Shown piece after piece: positions 1-7,766 of a DNA stretch of 41,005 nt. The position numbers were made by a program, and so were the translations under genes. Below the pieces are notes generated by a model. The model worked only from the letters and a program-made list of their open reading frames with translations. It did not search any database and was not told where the DNA came from. The number at the start of each line of letters is the position of its first letter. The stretch's first letter is position 1. This stretch comes from Akkermansiaceae bacterium (GTDB lineage: Bacteria; Verrucomicrobiota; Verrucomicrobiia; Verrucomicrobiales; Akkermansiaceae): positions 1 through 41,005 of the forward strand of contig CAIKDP010000448.1 in NCBI GenBank assembly GCA_903826205.1, in the 5' to 3' direction.

Positions 1-1131
1 GATGCGGGCTGTGGCAAGCTCCAGAACAACGGCACCTGGAATCTGACCGATGGCAGCCAGTTCACAAACACCTATGGCGGCGGCGTGTTCAACAATCCGG
101 GAACCCTCAACCAAAGTGGTGGTGAGAACTATATGTACGCCGCAGTATCCAACAGCGGCACGATTCATGCCACCGCTGGCACCCTTTATCTCTACGGTGG
201 TTCCACTCACTCCGGTGCGCTTGTCACCGACAGCCACATTGTGCTGGGCGCAGGCACTCACAGCATGACAGGCACCTCCGCCCGTCTCAGCGGCGTCGGC
301 GCACTCTCCGGCAATCTATCGATATCGGACGGTGCCGGCATTGCCCCGGGCAACTCACCAGGCACGCTCACGCTATATGGACAGGTGAATTTCGTCGCCG
401 GGGGGGCTCATCCCGTCTGTGCGGTAGAACTCGCCGGCACTTCAGCATTTGATCAAATCGTCATCGCTGATGGTGCCGCGCTTGACCTCGGCAGCAGCCT
501 CACGGAGTTGCATGTCACCCTGCAATATGCCCCGGCGTTTGGCGATAGCTTCCGCATCATCAATGCGAGCGGCAGCGGGCACTATGCCGGAACGTTCCGC
601 AATGTGCCCGCAACCGACTCCGTCCTCACGGTGACCTATGGCACGCAGGTGTATTATCTCGGAGTCACCTACGATAGTGCCGGAAAACATGTGGATCTAA
701 CAGTTCTCATGCCCTGTCTCGCATGGGCCTACGGCAAAGGACTGCGCGGTGAGGAAGCGGCTTTCGGTGCAGATCCTGATCATGACGGAATTCCCAACGG
801 GATTGAGTTTGTGATCGGGGGCGAGCCCAACCCCGCCAATCCCGGCGCCAACTCCAGCGACTTGTTGCCGCGGATCACAGTGGATAATAACTATCTGCGC
901 GTGGTCTATCGGCGCCATGATGATGCGGTGTATCTGGCCCCAGGCATCGAATATGATGGTGATATGGTGGGTGCGTGGACCTTCGCCGAGCAAGGCGTCA
1001 ATGGCGTGGGGATCACTGTGGTCAACGATGGCTTTGGGGCATCCATCGACCGGGTGGAAGTGCTCATTCCCCGCGGCAATGCAGTGGCCGGAAAACTCTT
1101 TGCGCGGCTAAAAGTGCCCTCCACACCTTAA
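1..1131 (+). CDS. 3' end of a surface beta-strand-repeat protein (partial)
   Basis: The reading frame is open from the first base of the window, so the start lies upstream and 376 residues are visible. The N-terminal two thirds is rich in Gly, Thr, Asn and Ser, with short repeated strands of the parallel beta-helix or autotransporter-associated type. A segment near residue 115 (IAPGNSPGTLTLYG) is the motif commonly seen at the end of such repeats. Around residue 258 there is a DPDHDGIPN calcium-binding-like (thrombospondin type 3-like) motif. A compact C-terminal domain ending in RLKV follows. This arrangement is common in large Verrucomicrobia surface proteins. No PEP-CTERM anchor and no outer-membrane barrel are visible at the C terminus. 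The role is probably cell-surface adhesion or matrix, which is inference. The next gene is convergent, 54 bp away. Confidence 0.75.
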   Translation, partial: DAGCGKLQNNGTWNLTDGSQFTNTYGGGVFNNPGTLNQSGGENYMYAAVSNSGTIHATAGTLYLYGGSTHSGALVTDSHIVLGAGTHSMTGTSARLSGVGALSGNLSISDGAGIAPGNSPGTLTLYGQVNFVAGGAHPVCAVELAGTSAFDQIVIADGAALDLGSSLTELHVTLQYAPAFGDSFRIINASGSGHYAGTFRNVPATDSVLTVTYGTQVYYLGVTYDSAGKHVDLTVLMPCLAWAYGKGLRGEEAAFGADPDHDGIPNGIEFVIGGEPNPANPGANSSDLLPRITVDNNYLRVVYRRHDDAVYLAPGIEYDGDMVGAWTFAEQGVNGVGITVVNDGFGASIDRVEVLIPRGNAVAGKLFARLKVPSTP

Positions 1132-1185
1132 TTCTCGGTGCGGATCGGGGAGGCCGGCAGGCCGTACTTGTTGAGGAGATCCGGT

Positions 1186-1557
1186 TTACGGGTTGAAATA
1201 AACCCGTTTCATTTCGGTCCATCCCTTGGAACCCGGGAGCGGCTTTTGCATCGGGTCGCACACCTTGAGCCAAGCGCTGTTGCGGGGCTCCTTGGCCATG
1301 GTGGCCGTGTCCGCCTCGAAGTTGGTGCCGGTGTATTCGTAGTAGCCGAATTCATACCACTTGCCGTCGATTTGTTGGAGATAGATCGAGAAATTGCGCA
1401 GGTGGTATTTGCTGAGCAAATCGCGCACGCCGGGATTGGAGTCGGAGTGGAGGCGTTTGTATTCGGCGATTTTTTCCGGGCGGAGTTGGGTGACCATGCC
1501 GACGCGTTTGCTCGGGCCCACCTGGGTGCAACTGGTGGCGAACAAGGCGAGGAACAA
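1186..1557 (-). CDS. L-rhamnose mutarotase-like (RhaM/DUF718) putative lipoprotein
   Basis: The body matches the RhaM fold family, which interconverts alpha and beta anomers of L-rhamnose. It has RVGMVTQLRPEKIAEYKRLH near the N terminus, a central YLQQIDGKWYEFGYYEYTG strand pair and a C-terminal WTEMKRVYF. The length (about 104 residues after the leader) fits the family. A hydrophobic leader ending ALFATSC looks like a lipobox, so export and lipid anchoring are likely, whereas classical RhaM is cytoplasmic. The start is uncertain. There is no in-frame ATG or GTG before the upstream stop at 1591-1593. TTG at 1555-1557 leaves a very short leader, and an ATC at 1588-1590 would give a normal positively charged one. 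It lies just downstream of the GH2 gene on the same strand, which suggests shared transcription and a rhamnose-containing substrate (inference). Confidence 0.7.
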   Translation of the reverse strand: MFLALFATSCTQVGPSKRVGMVTQLRPEKIAEYKRLHSDSNPGVRDLLSKYHLRNFSIYLQQIDGKWYEFGYYEYTGTNFEADTATMAKEPRNSAWLKVCDPMQKPLPGSKGWTEMKRVYFNP

Positions 1558-1618
1558 GGGCGCGAGCCACTGGCGAACTGGACGGGTGATTTACTTGGGA
1601 TGAATCCGGGTGGATGGA

Positions 1619-3403
1619 TTACGGTTTGTCCAATTCGTAAGCCGCTTGGCGGGCGGTGATGTCATGGAGTTGTTTCACGTCGAACTTCGGCTTGCGGTCA
1701 TAATAGTAGAGGCCGTTTTTCTCCTGCTCGATGTCGGTCAACTGGGTGTAGCAGAACCCGAAGAAGTGCGGGTTGTCGAGCATGGCATCGATGGTGGCCT
1801 TATAGCGGGTATAGAATTCGTCGTGGGACTTGGGTTGGGCGCCATAGCTGAAGCCGCCCTCGGCGGCCCAGCCGATGCCGCCGATTTCGCTGACCATGAA
1901 CGGGAGGCCGCGGTCGCTGGCGGGCTGGTCCTTGCCAACGGATAGGTTTTTCATCCAGCGGTCGCGGAGGGTGGCGCCATTGCTTTCATAATCGTGGGCG
2001 TCGAGGACTTCCGGGTGGGGAAGGGTGTGGGACCAGCCGCTGGTTTCGAGAGCGGGACGGGTCGGGTCCACCGCCTTGGTGACGTTCCAGACCAATTGTT
2101 GGATTTCGCCCGCGGCCTTGTCGGTTTCGTTGAACGGGCACCAGCCGACGATCGACGGGTGGTTGCGGTCGCGCAGCAGGATCTCGGTCCATTCGTTGAC
2201 ATAGGCCGAGTATCCCGGTGGCTTGAGATCAAACCCCCAGTTAGGGTATTCGCCCCAGACCATGTAGCCGAGTTTGTCGGCCCAGTAGAGGAACCTTGGC
2301 TCGAAGACTTTCTGATGGAGGCGGGCGCCGTTGTAGCCGCAGGCCATGCTCATTTCGATGTCGCTTTTTAGGGCCGCATCCGAAGGGGCGGTCCACAGGC
2401 CATCGGGATAAAACCCCTGGTCGAGGATGAGCCGTTGGAACACCGGCTTGCCATTGATGAGGATCTTGCGGCCGTCGATGGTCACCTTGCGCAGGCCGAA
2501 GTAACTCTGCAACTCGTCGAGCTTGTCCTTGCCACTGCTGAGCGTGAGCTTCAGGTCATAGAGAAATGGCGCGCCGGGGTGCCAGAGTTTCTTTTCCTTG
2601 AGGTCGATCACCAACGTCTGCTGCCACGGGCCGGTGCTGGTGTCCGAGCCCACCAGCTTGCCATCGGCAAACGCCTCCGCCTTGAGAGTGAGGTCCTTGT
2701 CATGGCCGTCGATGGCGGCTGTGACCAGTACTCGAGAGTGGTCCGGATCCGGGATTACCGAAATATTCTGCACAAACGACGAGCCGACGGCTTCCAGCCA
2801 CACCGGTTGCCAGATGCCGGTGGTGCGGGTGTAGACACAGCCGCCGCTCTTGTCGCGCGATTGCTTGCCACACGGTTGGAGGCCGGTCCACATGTCGTCG
2901 AGCACCTTGACCACCACCTCGTTGGGGCCGGCCTTGAGAAAACGGGTGATTTCAAAGGCAAACGCGACATTCTCGCCGATGTGGGTGCCGACGGGCTGGC
3001 CGTTGACGTAGACCGAGGCCTTGTAATCGACGCCGCCGAAATGGATTCTAACGCGCTTGCCCTGCATGGTTTGTGGCAGGTCGAACATCCGGCGATACCA
3101 GACATTTTTGAGTTTTTCGCTGTTGCCGAGGCCGATGCCTGAGAGTTTGCTTTCCGGGCAGAAGGGGACAATGATCTTGGCGTTGAGGTCTTTGCCGGTG
3201 GTCAGTCCGCGAGTCTCGCCGTCGCCCGCCTTGTCGATCTCGAATTGCCACTCACCGTTGAGGGTCAGCCAATTATCGCGGAGCAAATCCGGCCGTGGGT
3301 GTTCCGGGCGGGGAGTGGGGGCGGGGGATTCAGCCGCCTGCGCGGCAGAACCAAGGGTCAGCATGGCGGACAACAACATCAAGGGAACGAACGGCGTTTT
3401 CAT
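1619..3403 (-). CDS. Secreted glycoside hydrolase family 2 protein
   Basis: A 594-residue GH2 enzyme of the beta-galactosidase/beta-glucuronidase superfamily. ATG 3401-3403 was chosen because it gives a clean signal peptide (MKTPFVPLMLLSAMLTLGSAAQA). Longer in-frame forms only add Arg- and Pro-rich sequence lacking coding character. The order is a jelly-roll sugar-binding domain (about 40-200), an immunoglobulin-like domain (about 205-305) and a TIM barrel (about 306-590). The likely acid/base is Glu426 in FNETD, and the likely nucleophile is Glu506 in VSEIGG. The length is typical of the short GH2 enzymes without a C-terminal extension. Sugar specificity cannot be read from the sequence. The neighbouring rhamnose mutarotase-like gene hints at a rhamnose-containing polysaccharide. 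Confidence 0.88.
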   Translation of the reverse strand: MKTPFVPLMLLSAMLTLGSAAQAAESPAPTPRPEHPRPDLLRDNWLTLNGEWQFEIDKAGDGETRGLTTGKDLNAKIIVPFCPESKLSGIGLGNSEKLKNVWYRRMFDLPQTMQGKRVRIHFGGVDYKASVYVNGQPVGTHIGENVAFAFEITRFLKAGPNEVVVKVLDDMWTGLQPCGKQSRDKSGGCVYTRTTGIWQPVWLEAVGSSFVQNISVIPDPDHSRVLVTAAIDGHDKDLTLKAEAFADGKLVGSDTSTGPWQQTLVIDLKEKKLWHPGAPFLYDLKLTLSSGKDKLDELQSYFGLRKVTIDGRKILINGKPVFQRLILDQGFYPDGLWTAPSDAALKSDIEMSMACGYNGARLHQKVFEPRFLYWADKLGYMVWGEYPNWGFDLKPPGYSAYVNEWTEILLRDRNHPSIVGWCPFNETDKAAGEIQQLVWNVTKAVDPTRPALETSGWSHTLPHPEVLDAHDYESNGATLRDRWMKNLSVGKDQPASDRGLPFMVSEIGGIGWAAEGGFSYGAQPKSHDEFYTRYKATIDAMLDNPHFFGFCYTQLTDIEQEKNGLYYYDRKPKFDVKQLHDITARQAAYELDKP

Positions 3404-3518
3404 AGGGGTGCGAGGAATGTGTATAACGGGGTTGCCGGGGGCGGTTCTTTCAGATTCCTGGCTGGGGCACCGCCCTCTTCGTAGGCGCGCTGGTGACAGC
3501 GCGGGGAGGGGAGTCGCG

Positions 3519-3546
3519 GCGCGGCGAGACCGCCACACCCTACCGG
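3519..3546. repeat. Copy A of a 28-bp interspersed repeat
   Basis: This stretch in the 215-bp gap between the divergent GH2 and respiratory genes matches 21781-21808 at about 24 of 28 positions. The shared core is GCGCGGCGAG followed by GCCAC and CCCTA blocks. It lies in non-coding DNA. GC-rich mobile-looking intergenic repeats of this kind are common in Verrucomicrobia. Only two copies are visible, so the repeat boundaries are not defined. Confidence 0.5.
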
Positions 3547-3618
3547 CCGAAAATAAATCCTTAAATGTTCTTGGATAACTGGCAAGCCTGTGTACATTCC
3601 GCGGCGACCCGCCCACTC

Positions 3619-4743
3619 ATGAACCCATTTCCTGCTGTTGATCCCATTCCGTTGCCAGCCCCGGTATTGCTCTTCAAGGGTTTGCACATTCTCACGCTGG
3701 CGTTGCACTTCATCACGGTGGAGTTGTTGTTAGGCGGCCTGCTGGTGGCCACGTGGTTGAACCTTTACGGGGTTATGCGGCGGCAGGATGCCGCGGCGGA
3801 GTTGCGGCTGACGGCGGCCGCGGCGCTGGCGAAGCGGCTGACGGTGGTGATGACCTACGTGATCAACCTGGGGGTGCCGCCGTTGTTGTTCGCGCAGGTG
3901 TTGTACGGGCGCGCCCTCTACACCAGCAGCGTACTGATAGGTGTGTACTGGATCGCGGTCATATTTTTGCTGATGGCCTGTTACTGGCTGATCTATCAAT
4001 TTGCCGCGGGCGCGGAAAAGGGCAAGGCCGTCTGGTGGCAGGGTTTGCTGGCCTGGTTGCTGGCCGGGGCCATCGCCAAGATTTACGTCACCAACATGAC
4101 GCTGATGCTGCGGCCCGAGGTCTGGGGCCAGATGTATGCGACCACCGCACACGGTTCGCAGTTGCCACCGCACGATCCGACCGCATTTCCACGCTGGTTG
4201 TTCATGGTGTCAGGTGGCTTTTGGGTTTCAGGCATCTGGATGATATGGCTGGCGGGCCGCCGTGTGTTTGAAGATCCGGTGCGCAGATATCTGGCAGCCA
4301 ACGGGGGACGTCTGGCAGTGGTGATGTTGATAGTTCAGGCCTTTGTCGCGGCCAGGGTCTTGCAGGCCCAGCCGCAAGGGATTCGCGACGCGCTGGCCGC
4401 CGATCCGCTCGCCCGTTACGCGGGTCTGGCATGGATTGGCGTCGCGGTATTGATAGGCCTGTTTGGTCTTTGGGCGGCGGTGAAACAACCGATCAACCGG
4501 GCGGCGGGCTGGATAGGGGCGACGTTGTTGTTGGTGGGGATCCTGGGCATGACGGTGTATCGGGATGCGCTCCGGGACCTGACATTGTTGAGCAAGGGCT
4601 ATGATGTTTGGCAGAGGGTGGTGGTCACCAACTGGGGGGTGGTGATCCTGTTCCTGGCGCTGTTTGTGGCCGGGTTGGGCGTGGCTGGCTGGCTGATTTC
4701 AGTGATGATGAAGGCAAAAACCATTCCGGAAAAAGTGATGTGA
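3619..4743 (+). CDS. CydA-like multi-pass membrane subunit of a composite quinol-oxidising complex
   Basis: A 374-residue integral membrane protein with about eight to nine predicted helices. The start at 3619 (MNPFPAVDPIPLP) precedes the first helix directly; upstream in-frame sequence looks non-coding. Helix 1 carries GLHILTLALHFITVELLLGG, with two histidines seven residues apart in a Gly-rich context. This resembles helix I of the last gene of this operon, which is CydA-like. Later helices include VSGGFWVSGIWMIWLAG and a C-terminal anchor. There is no heme c motif. It opens a four-gene operon and overlaps the Rieske gene (TGATG, shared base 4743), so translational coupling is likely. Membership in a bc-type complex is inferred from position. 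No named family is certain. It could be a membrane anchor or a divergent heme b subunit. Confidence 0.65.
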   Translation: MNPFPAVDPIPLPAPVLLFKGLHILTLALHFITVELLLGGLLVATWLNLYGVMRRQDAAAELRLTAAAALAKRLTVVMTYVINLGVPPLLFAQVLYGRALYTSSVLIGVYWIAVIFLLMACYWLIYQFAAGAEKGKAVWWQGLLAWLLAGAIAKIYVTNMTLMLRPEVWGQMYATTAHGSQLPPHDPTAFPRWLFMVSGGFWVSGIWMIWLAGRRVFEDPVRRYLAANGGRLAVVMLIVQAFVAARVLQAQPQGIRDALAADPLARYAGLAWIGVAVLIGLFGLWAAVKQPINRAAGWIGATLLLVGILGMTVYRDALRDLTLLSKGYDVWQRVVVTNWGVVILFLALFVAGLGVAGWLISVMMKAKTIPEKVM

Positions 4744-5237
4744 TGAGCCACGACAATTCCAACACACAACAGCAAGGGCAGGAGGAAATTTCACCGGCAT
4801 CCACCCGCCGCATGTTCACCAAGGTGGTCGTGGGCGGTGTCGGGTTTTGTTATGCGGCAGCCCTCGGCTATCCGATTTACCGGTTCCTGAACTCACCCGT
4901 GGAAAAAGCCACCCTGGCCGCAGCAGTGACCGAAATCACGCTGAAGGATGCGCAAAAACTCCCCGCCGGCAGCGCCCTCATTTTCAAGTTTGGTGCCGAG
5001 CCGTGCCTGCTGATTCATCTGCCGGAGGGCAAATGGGTGGCCATGAGCGCCAAATGCACCCATTTGGGGTGCACGGTGCAGTATGAGCCGGACAAGCAGC
5101 GCATTTTTTGCGCCTGCCACGGCGGCACCTACGATCCGGCCAATGGCCACAATATCGCCGGGCCTCCCCCCAAGCCGCTGAAGGCCTTTGTGGTTAGGGA
5201 AGTGACTGACACCGCTGTTATTGTATCTCGGGCATAG
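4743..5237 (+). CDS. Rieske [2Fe-2S] iron-sulfur protein
   Basis: A 164-residue Rieske subunit of a cytochrome bc1/b6f-type quinol:acceptor oxidoreductase. It moves one electron from quinol at the Qo site to a c-type cytochrome on the periplasmic side. It has an N-terminal arginine pair (TRRMF, 21-25), one transmembrane anchor (about 27-47) and a soluble Rieske fold. The cluster-binding boxes are CTHLGC (Cys105, His107, with Cys110) and CACHGG (Cys123, His126, with Cys125), so all four ligands and the disulfide pair are present. The TRRMF leader suggests Tat export of the folded cluster domain, as is known for this family. ATG 4743 overlaps the stop of the gene before by one base, and cytochrome b follows after 9 bp. 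Confidence 0.93.
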   Translation: MSHDNSNTQQQGQEEISPASTRRMFTKVVVGGVGFCYAAALGYPIYRFLNSPVEKATLAAAVTEITLKDAQKLPAGSALIFKFGAEPCLLIHLPEGKWVAMSAKCTHLGCTVQYEPDKQRIFCACHGGTYDPANGHNIAGPPPKPLKAFVVREVTDTAVIVSRA

Positions 5238-5246
5238 GAACGCATC

Positions 5247-6407
5247 ATGAACAAACTCATCCAAGCTGCTTACACATGGGCGAACGAGCGCCTCAACCTC
5301 GATGACATGCTGCACTTCGCGCAGAAGAAAACCGTGCCCGAACACCGCCATTCGGCCTGGTATTATTGGGGTGGCGTGACCTTGTTTTTCTTCCTCGTGC
5401 AGGCCGTCAGCGGGGTGCTCCTGCTGCTCTATTACCGGCCGGGGCCGGATTCATTCGAGTCGGTGCGTCAGATCACCTTCGACATCAACTTCGGCTGGTT
5501 GATCCGTTCCATCCATTCGTGGGCCGCCAACCTGATGGTGCTCTCCATTTTTGTGCACATGTTCTCGGTGTTTTTCATGAAGGCTTACCGCAGTCCGCGT
5601 GAATTCGGCTGGTGGAGCGGCATCGCGCTGTTGGTGATGGCCATGCTCTTCGGGTTCAGCGGCTATCTGCTGCCCATGAATGAGCTGGCGTATTTCGCCA
5701 CCAAGGTGGGTCTGGAAATTCCGGCCTCGATGCCGGTGATCGGGCCGGTGATGGCCGACCTGGTGCGGGGCGGACTGGAGGTCAACGAGTTCACGGTGCA
5801 ACGGTTTTTCGCCTTGCATGTGGTGGTGTTGCCGGCGCTGTTTGTTCCATTGTTAGGATTTCATCTGTGGCTGGTGCAAAAGCATGGCAACGCGCTGCCG
5901 CCATCCGAGGAGGCGCGGCCGGTTGAGCAACGCCGGAACATGCCGTTTTTCCCCAACTTCATGCTGAGGGACATGGCCATGTGGCTCATCGCTCTCAACG
6001 TGCTGGCGGTGCTGGCGGCGGTGTTTCCGTGGGACCTGGGCCAGGCGGCCGATCCGCTCAAGCCGGCGCCGCGGGGGATTCATCCGGAATGGTATTTCAT
6101 GAGCCAGTTCCAGGTGCTTAAAGTTTTCGGCAACTGGTTGCCGGGTGCGGCGGGCGAGATCATCGGCCTGGTGTGGTTTTCGTTAGGAATGGTGTTGTGG
6201 TGTCTCATTCCGCTCTACGATCCCAACCGGTCCTCGGGTCGGCGCGGTCGGCGCGCCACCTATTTCGGTCTGCTTGCGCTGTTCATTCTGATCGTCACCA
6301 CTGGCTGGGGATACTGGGCGACCCATAATGAAACCCTCACCGACGCGCAGCCCGGGCCAGCCAAGGCGGGCGCTGCCCAATCACCCCCGGCGGCAAATCC
6401 AAAGTAA
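5247..6407 (+). CDS. Cytochrome b of a bc/b6f-type complex
   Basis: A 386-residue diheme cytochrome b with N- and C-terminal parts in one chain. Heme ligands are His90/His104 (13 residues between) and His191/His206 (14 residues between). The 13/14 spacing is that of the b6 type rather than the classical bc1 13/13. The Qo-site PEWY motif is at 280-283. About eight helices are seen, with a short Pro/Ala-rich C-terminal tail (AKAGAAQSPPAANPK). An AGGA-like site lies shortly before the ATG (taggaacgcatc). It follows the Rieske gene by 9 bp and precedes the CydA-cytochrome c fusion by 12 bp. No separate cytochrome c1 gene is present, so the fused cytochrome c of the next gene is the obvious electron acceptor (inference). 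Confidence 0.93.
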   Translation: MNKLIQAAYTWANERLNLDDMLHFAQKKTVPEHRHSAWYYWGGVTLFFFLVQAVSGVLLLLYYRPGPDSFESVRQITFDINFGWLIRSIHSWAANLMVLSIFVHMFSVFFMKAYRSPREFGWWSGIALLVMAMLFGFSGYLLPMNELAYFATKVGLEIPASMPVIGPVMADLVRGGLEVNEFTVQRFFALHVVVLPALFVPLLGFHLWLVQKHGNALPPSEEARPVEQRRNMPFFPNFMLRDMAMWLIALNVLAVLAAVFPWDLGQAADPLKPAPRGIHPEWYFMSQFQVLKVFGNWLPGAAGEIIGLVWFSLGMVLWCLIPLYDPNRSSGRRGRRATYFGLLALFILIVTTGWGYWATHNETLTDAQPGPAKAGAAQSPPAANPK

Positions 6408-6419
6408 TTTCCGAGCATC

Positions 6420-7766
6420 ATGAACTATCCATTCTGGGACGTCCCTCATATCGGCAGTGGCTGGGTGATTGGCATCATTGCCATCTTCCATATCATGATC
6501 TCCCACTTTGCGGTGGGCGGCGGGCTCTATCTGCCGCTGGCCGAACGCAAAGCCTTGCGCGAAGGCCGCGCCGACTGGCTGGAAAAGGTGCGCGGGCACT
6601 CGAAGTTTTTCCTCATCCTCACGGGCGTGTTCGGGACCGTTTCAGGCGTGGGAATCTGGTTCTCCATCGGCCTGGCTAATCCCGAAGGCACCAGCACGTT
6701 GATTCATAACTTTGTCTTCGGCTGGGCGATCGAGTGGGTCTTGTTCATGGTCGAACTGAGCACGGCGGTGGTTTATTACTACACTTGGGGCAGGATCTCC
6801 AACGAACTTCATCTCAAGGTGGGTTATGTCTATGCCGTCGCATCGTTCCTCACCTTGGTGATCATCAACGGCATTCTCGGTTTCATGATGATGCCCGGCG
6901 AACCATGGCTGGCGGTGGCCGGCACCGGCCAGGAAGCCAGTCGGTTCTGGCAGGCGTTTTTCAATCCCACCTACTGGCCGAGTTTGCTCCTGCGTTCGGC
7001 GGTGTGTGTTTCGCTGGCCGGCATTTGGGCGTTGGTGACGTGCAGCCGGATTGATGGTGAGGCCGAACCGCGGCTCAAAACCGAGATGGTGCGCTGGAGC
7101 GCCAAATGGCTCCTGCCATCGTTTTTGGCCATGCCGTTCATTCTCGTCTGGTATCTGTGGCAGGTGCCCGAGGCGCAGCGCGCCCTGTTACAGTTAGGCA
7201 TGAGCACCATCGGCACCGGCGCCTTCACCCAGGTCACGCGGATGGCTTTGCTCATGGTCATTAGCTCGGTCACCGTCGTGGGTGTCGTGTATTTCCTGGC
7301 GTGGCGCCTGCCACTCTCATTTGGCCGCGCGCACGCCTTGGCGGTGTTGTTTTTGGGACTGGTGGTCACGGCCGCCGGCGAATACAGCCGTGAAATGTTG
7401 CGCAAGCCGTATGTGATCGGCCGCCATATGTATTCCAATGGCGTGCGCAAGAGCGACGTCGAGCGACTCAACCGCGACGGCTATCTCCCTAACTCCCCCT
7501 GGCTCCCTGCCAACGCCACGGTGTTGCAGCGCGGCGAAGGCATGTTCCGTGGCCAGTGCATGGCCTGCCATACCGTCGATGCTTACCGCCCCATGAAGCG
7601 TTTGATGGCGGGCCGCGACCGCGAGGCCATCACCAGGTTGTTAGCCATTCTGCACGACTCCAAGCCGGATTCCCCCTACAAATCCTTCATGCCGCCTTTG
7701 GTCGGCACCGCCGAGGAGATCACCGCCCTCGGCGATTATCTGGATTCCCTGACCGCCCCCAAGTAG
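6420..7766 (+). CDS. CydA-like membrane domain fused to monoheme cytochrome c
   Basis: A 448-residue protein. Residues 1-360 resemble the N-terminal quinol-oxidising part of cytochrome bd oxidase subunit I. Features are FHIMISHFAVGG in helix I (His24 aligns with the bd heme-ligand histidine), AIEWVLFMVELST (matching the conserved AIE...E..ST region) and NGILGFMMMPG (matching the bd N-G-W-M-x-x-P motif). The helix around residues 183-205, where bd carries another heme-ligand histidine, shows none here. A C-terminal cytochrome c domain carries CMACH (Cys380, Cys383, His384) with a probable axial Met424 in SFMPPL. Together with the Rieske and cytochrome b genes it probably forms a composite complex passing electrons to periplasmic cytochrome c. 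Its 3' end overlaps the convergent gene by 31 bp. Confidence 0.8.
   Translation: MNYPFWDVPHIGSGWVIGIIAIFHIMISHFAVGGGLYLPLAERKALREGRADWLEKVRGHSKFFLILTGVFGTVSGVGIWFSIGLANPEGTSTLIHNFVFGWAIEWVLFMVELSTAVVYYYTWGRISNELHLKVGYVYAVASFLTLVIINGILGFMMMPGEPWLAVAGTGQEASRFWQAFFNPTYWPSLLLRSAVCVSLAGIWALVTCSRIDGEAEPRLKTEMVRWSAKWLLPSFLAMPFILVWYLWQVPEAQRALLQLGMSTIGTGAFTQVTRMALLMVISSVTVVGVVYFLAWRLPLSFGRAHALAVLFLGLVVTAAGEYSREMLRKPYVIGRHMYSNGVRKSDVERLNRDGYLPNSPWLPANATVLQRGEGMFRGQCMACHTVDAYRPMKRLMAGRDREAITRLLAILHDSKPDSPYKSFMPPLVGTAEEITALGDYLDSLTAPK

Noticed and set aside
2435-3142. Long plus-strand open frame opposite the GH2 gene
   Set aside because: Shadow of GC-rich coding on the other strand; composition follows the GH2 codon pattern.
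6420-7766. Functional cytochrome bd oxidase
   Set aside because: No CydB gene, no His seen where bd has another heme ligand, and a cytochrome c fusion; the context is a Rieske/cytochrome b operon.
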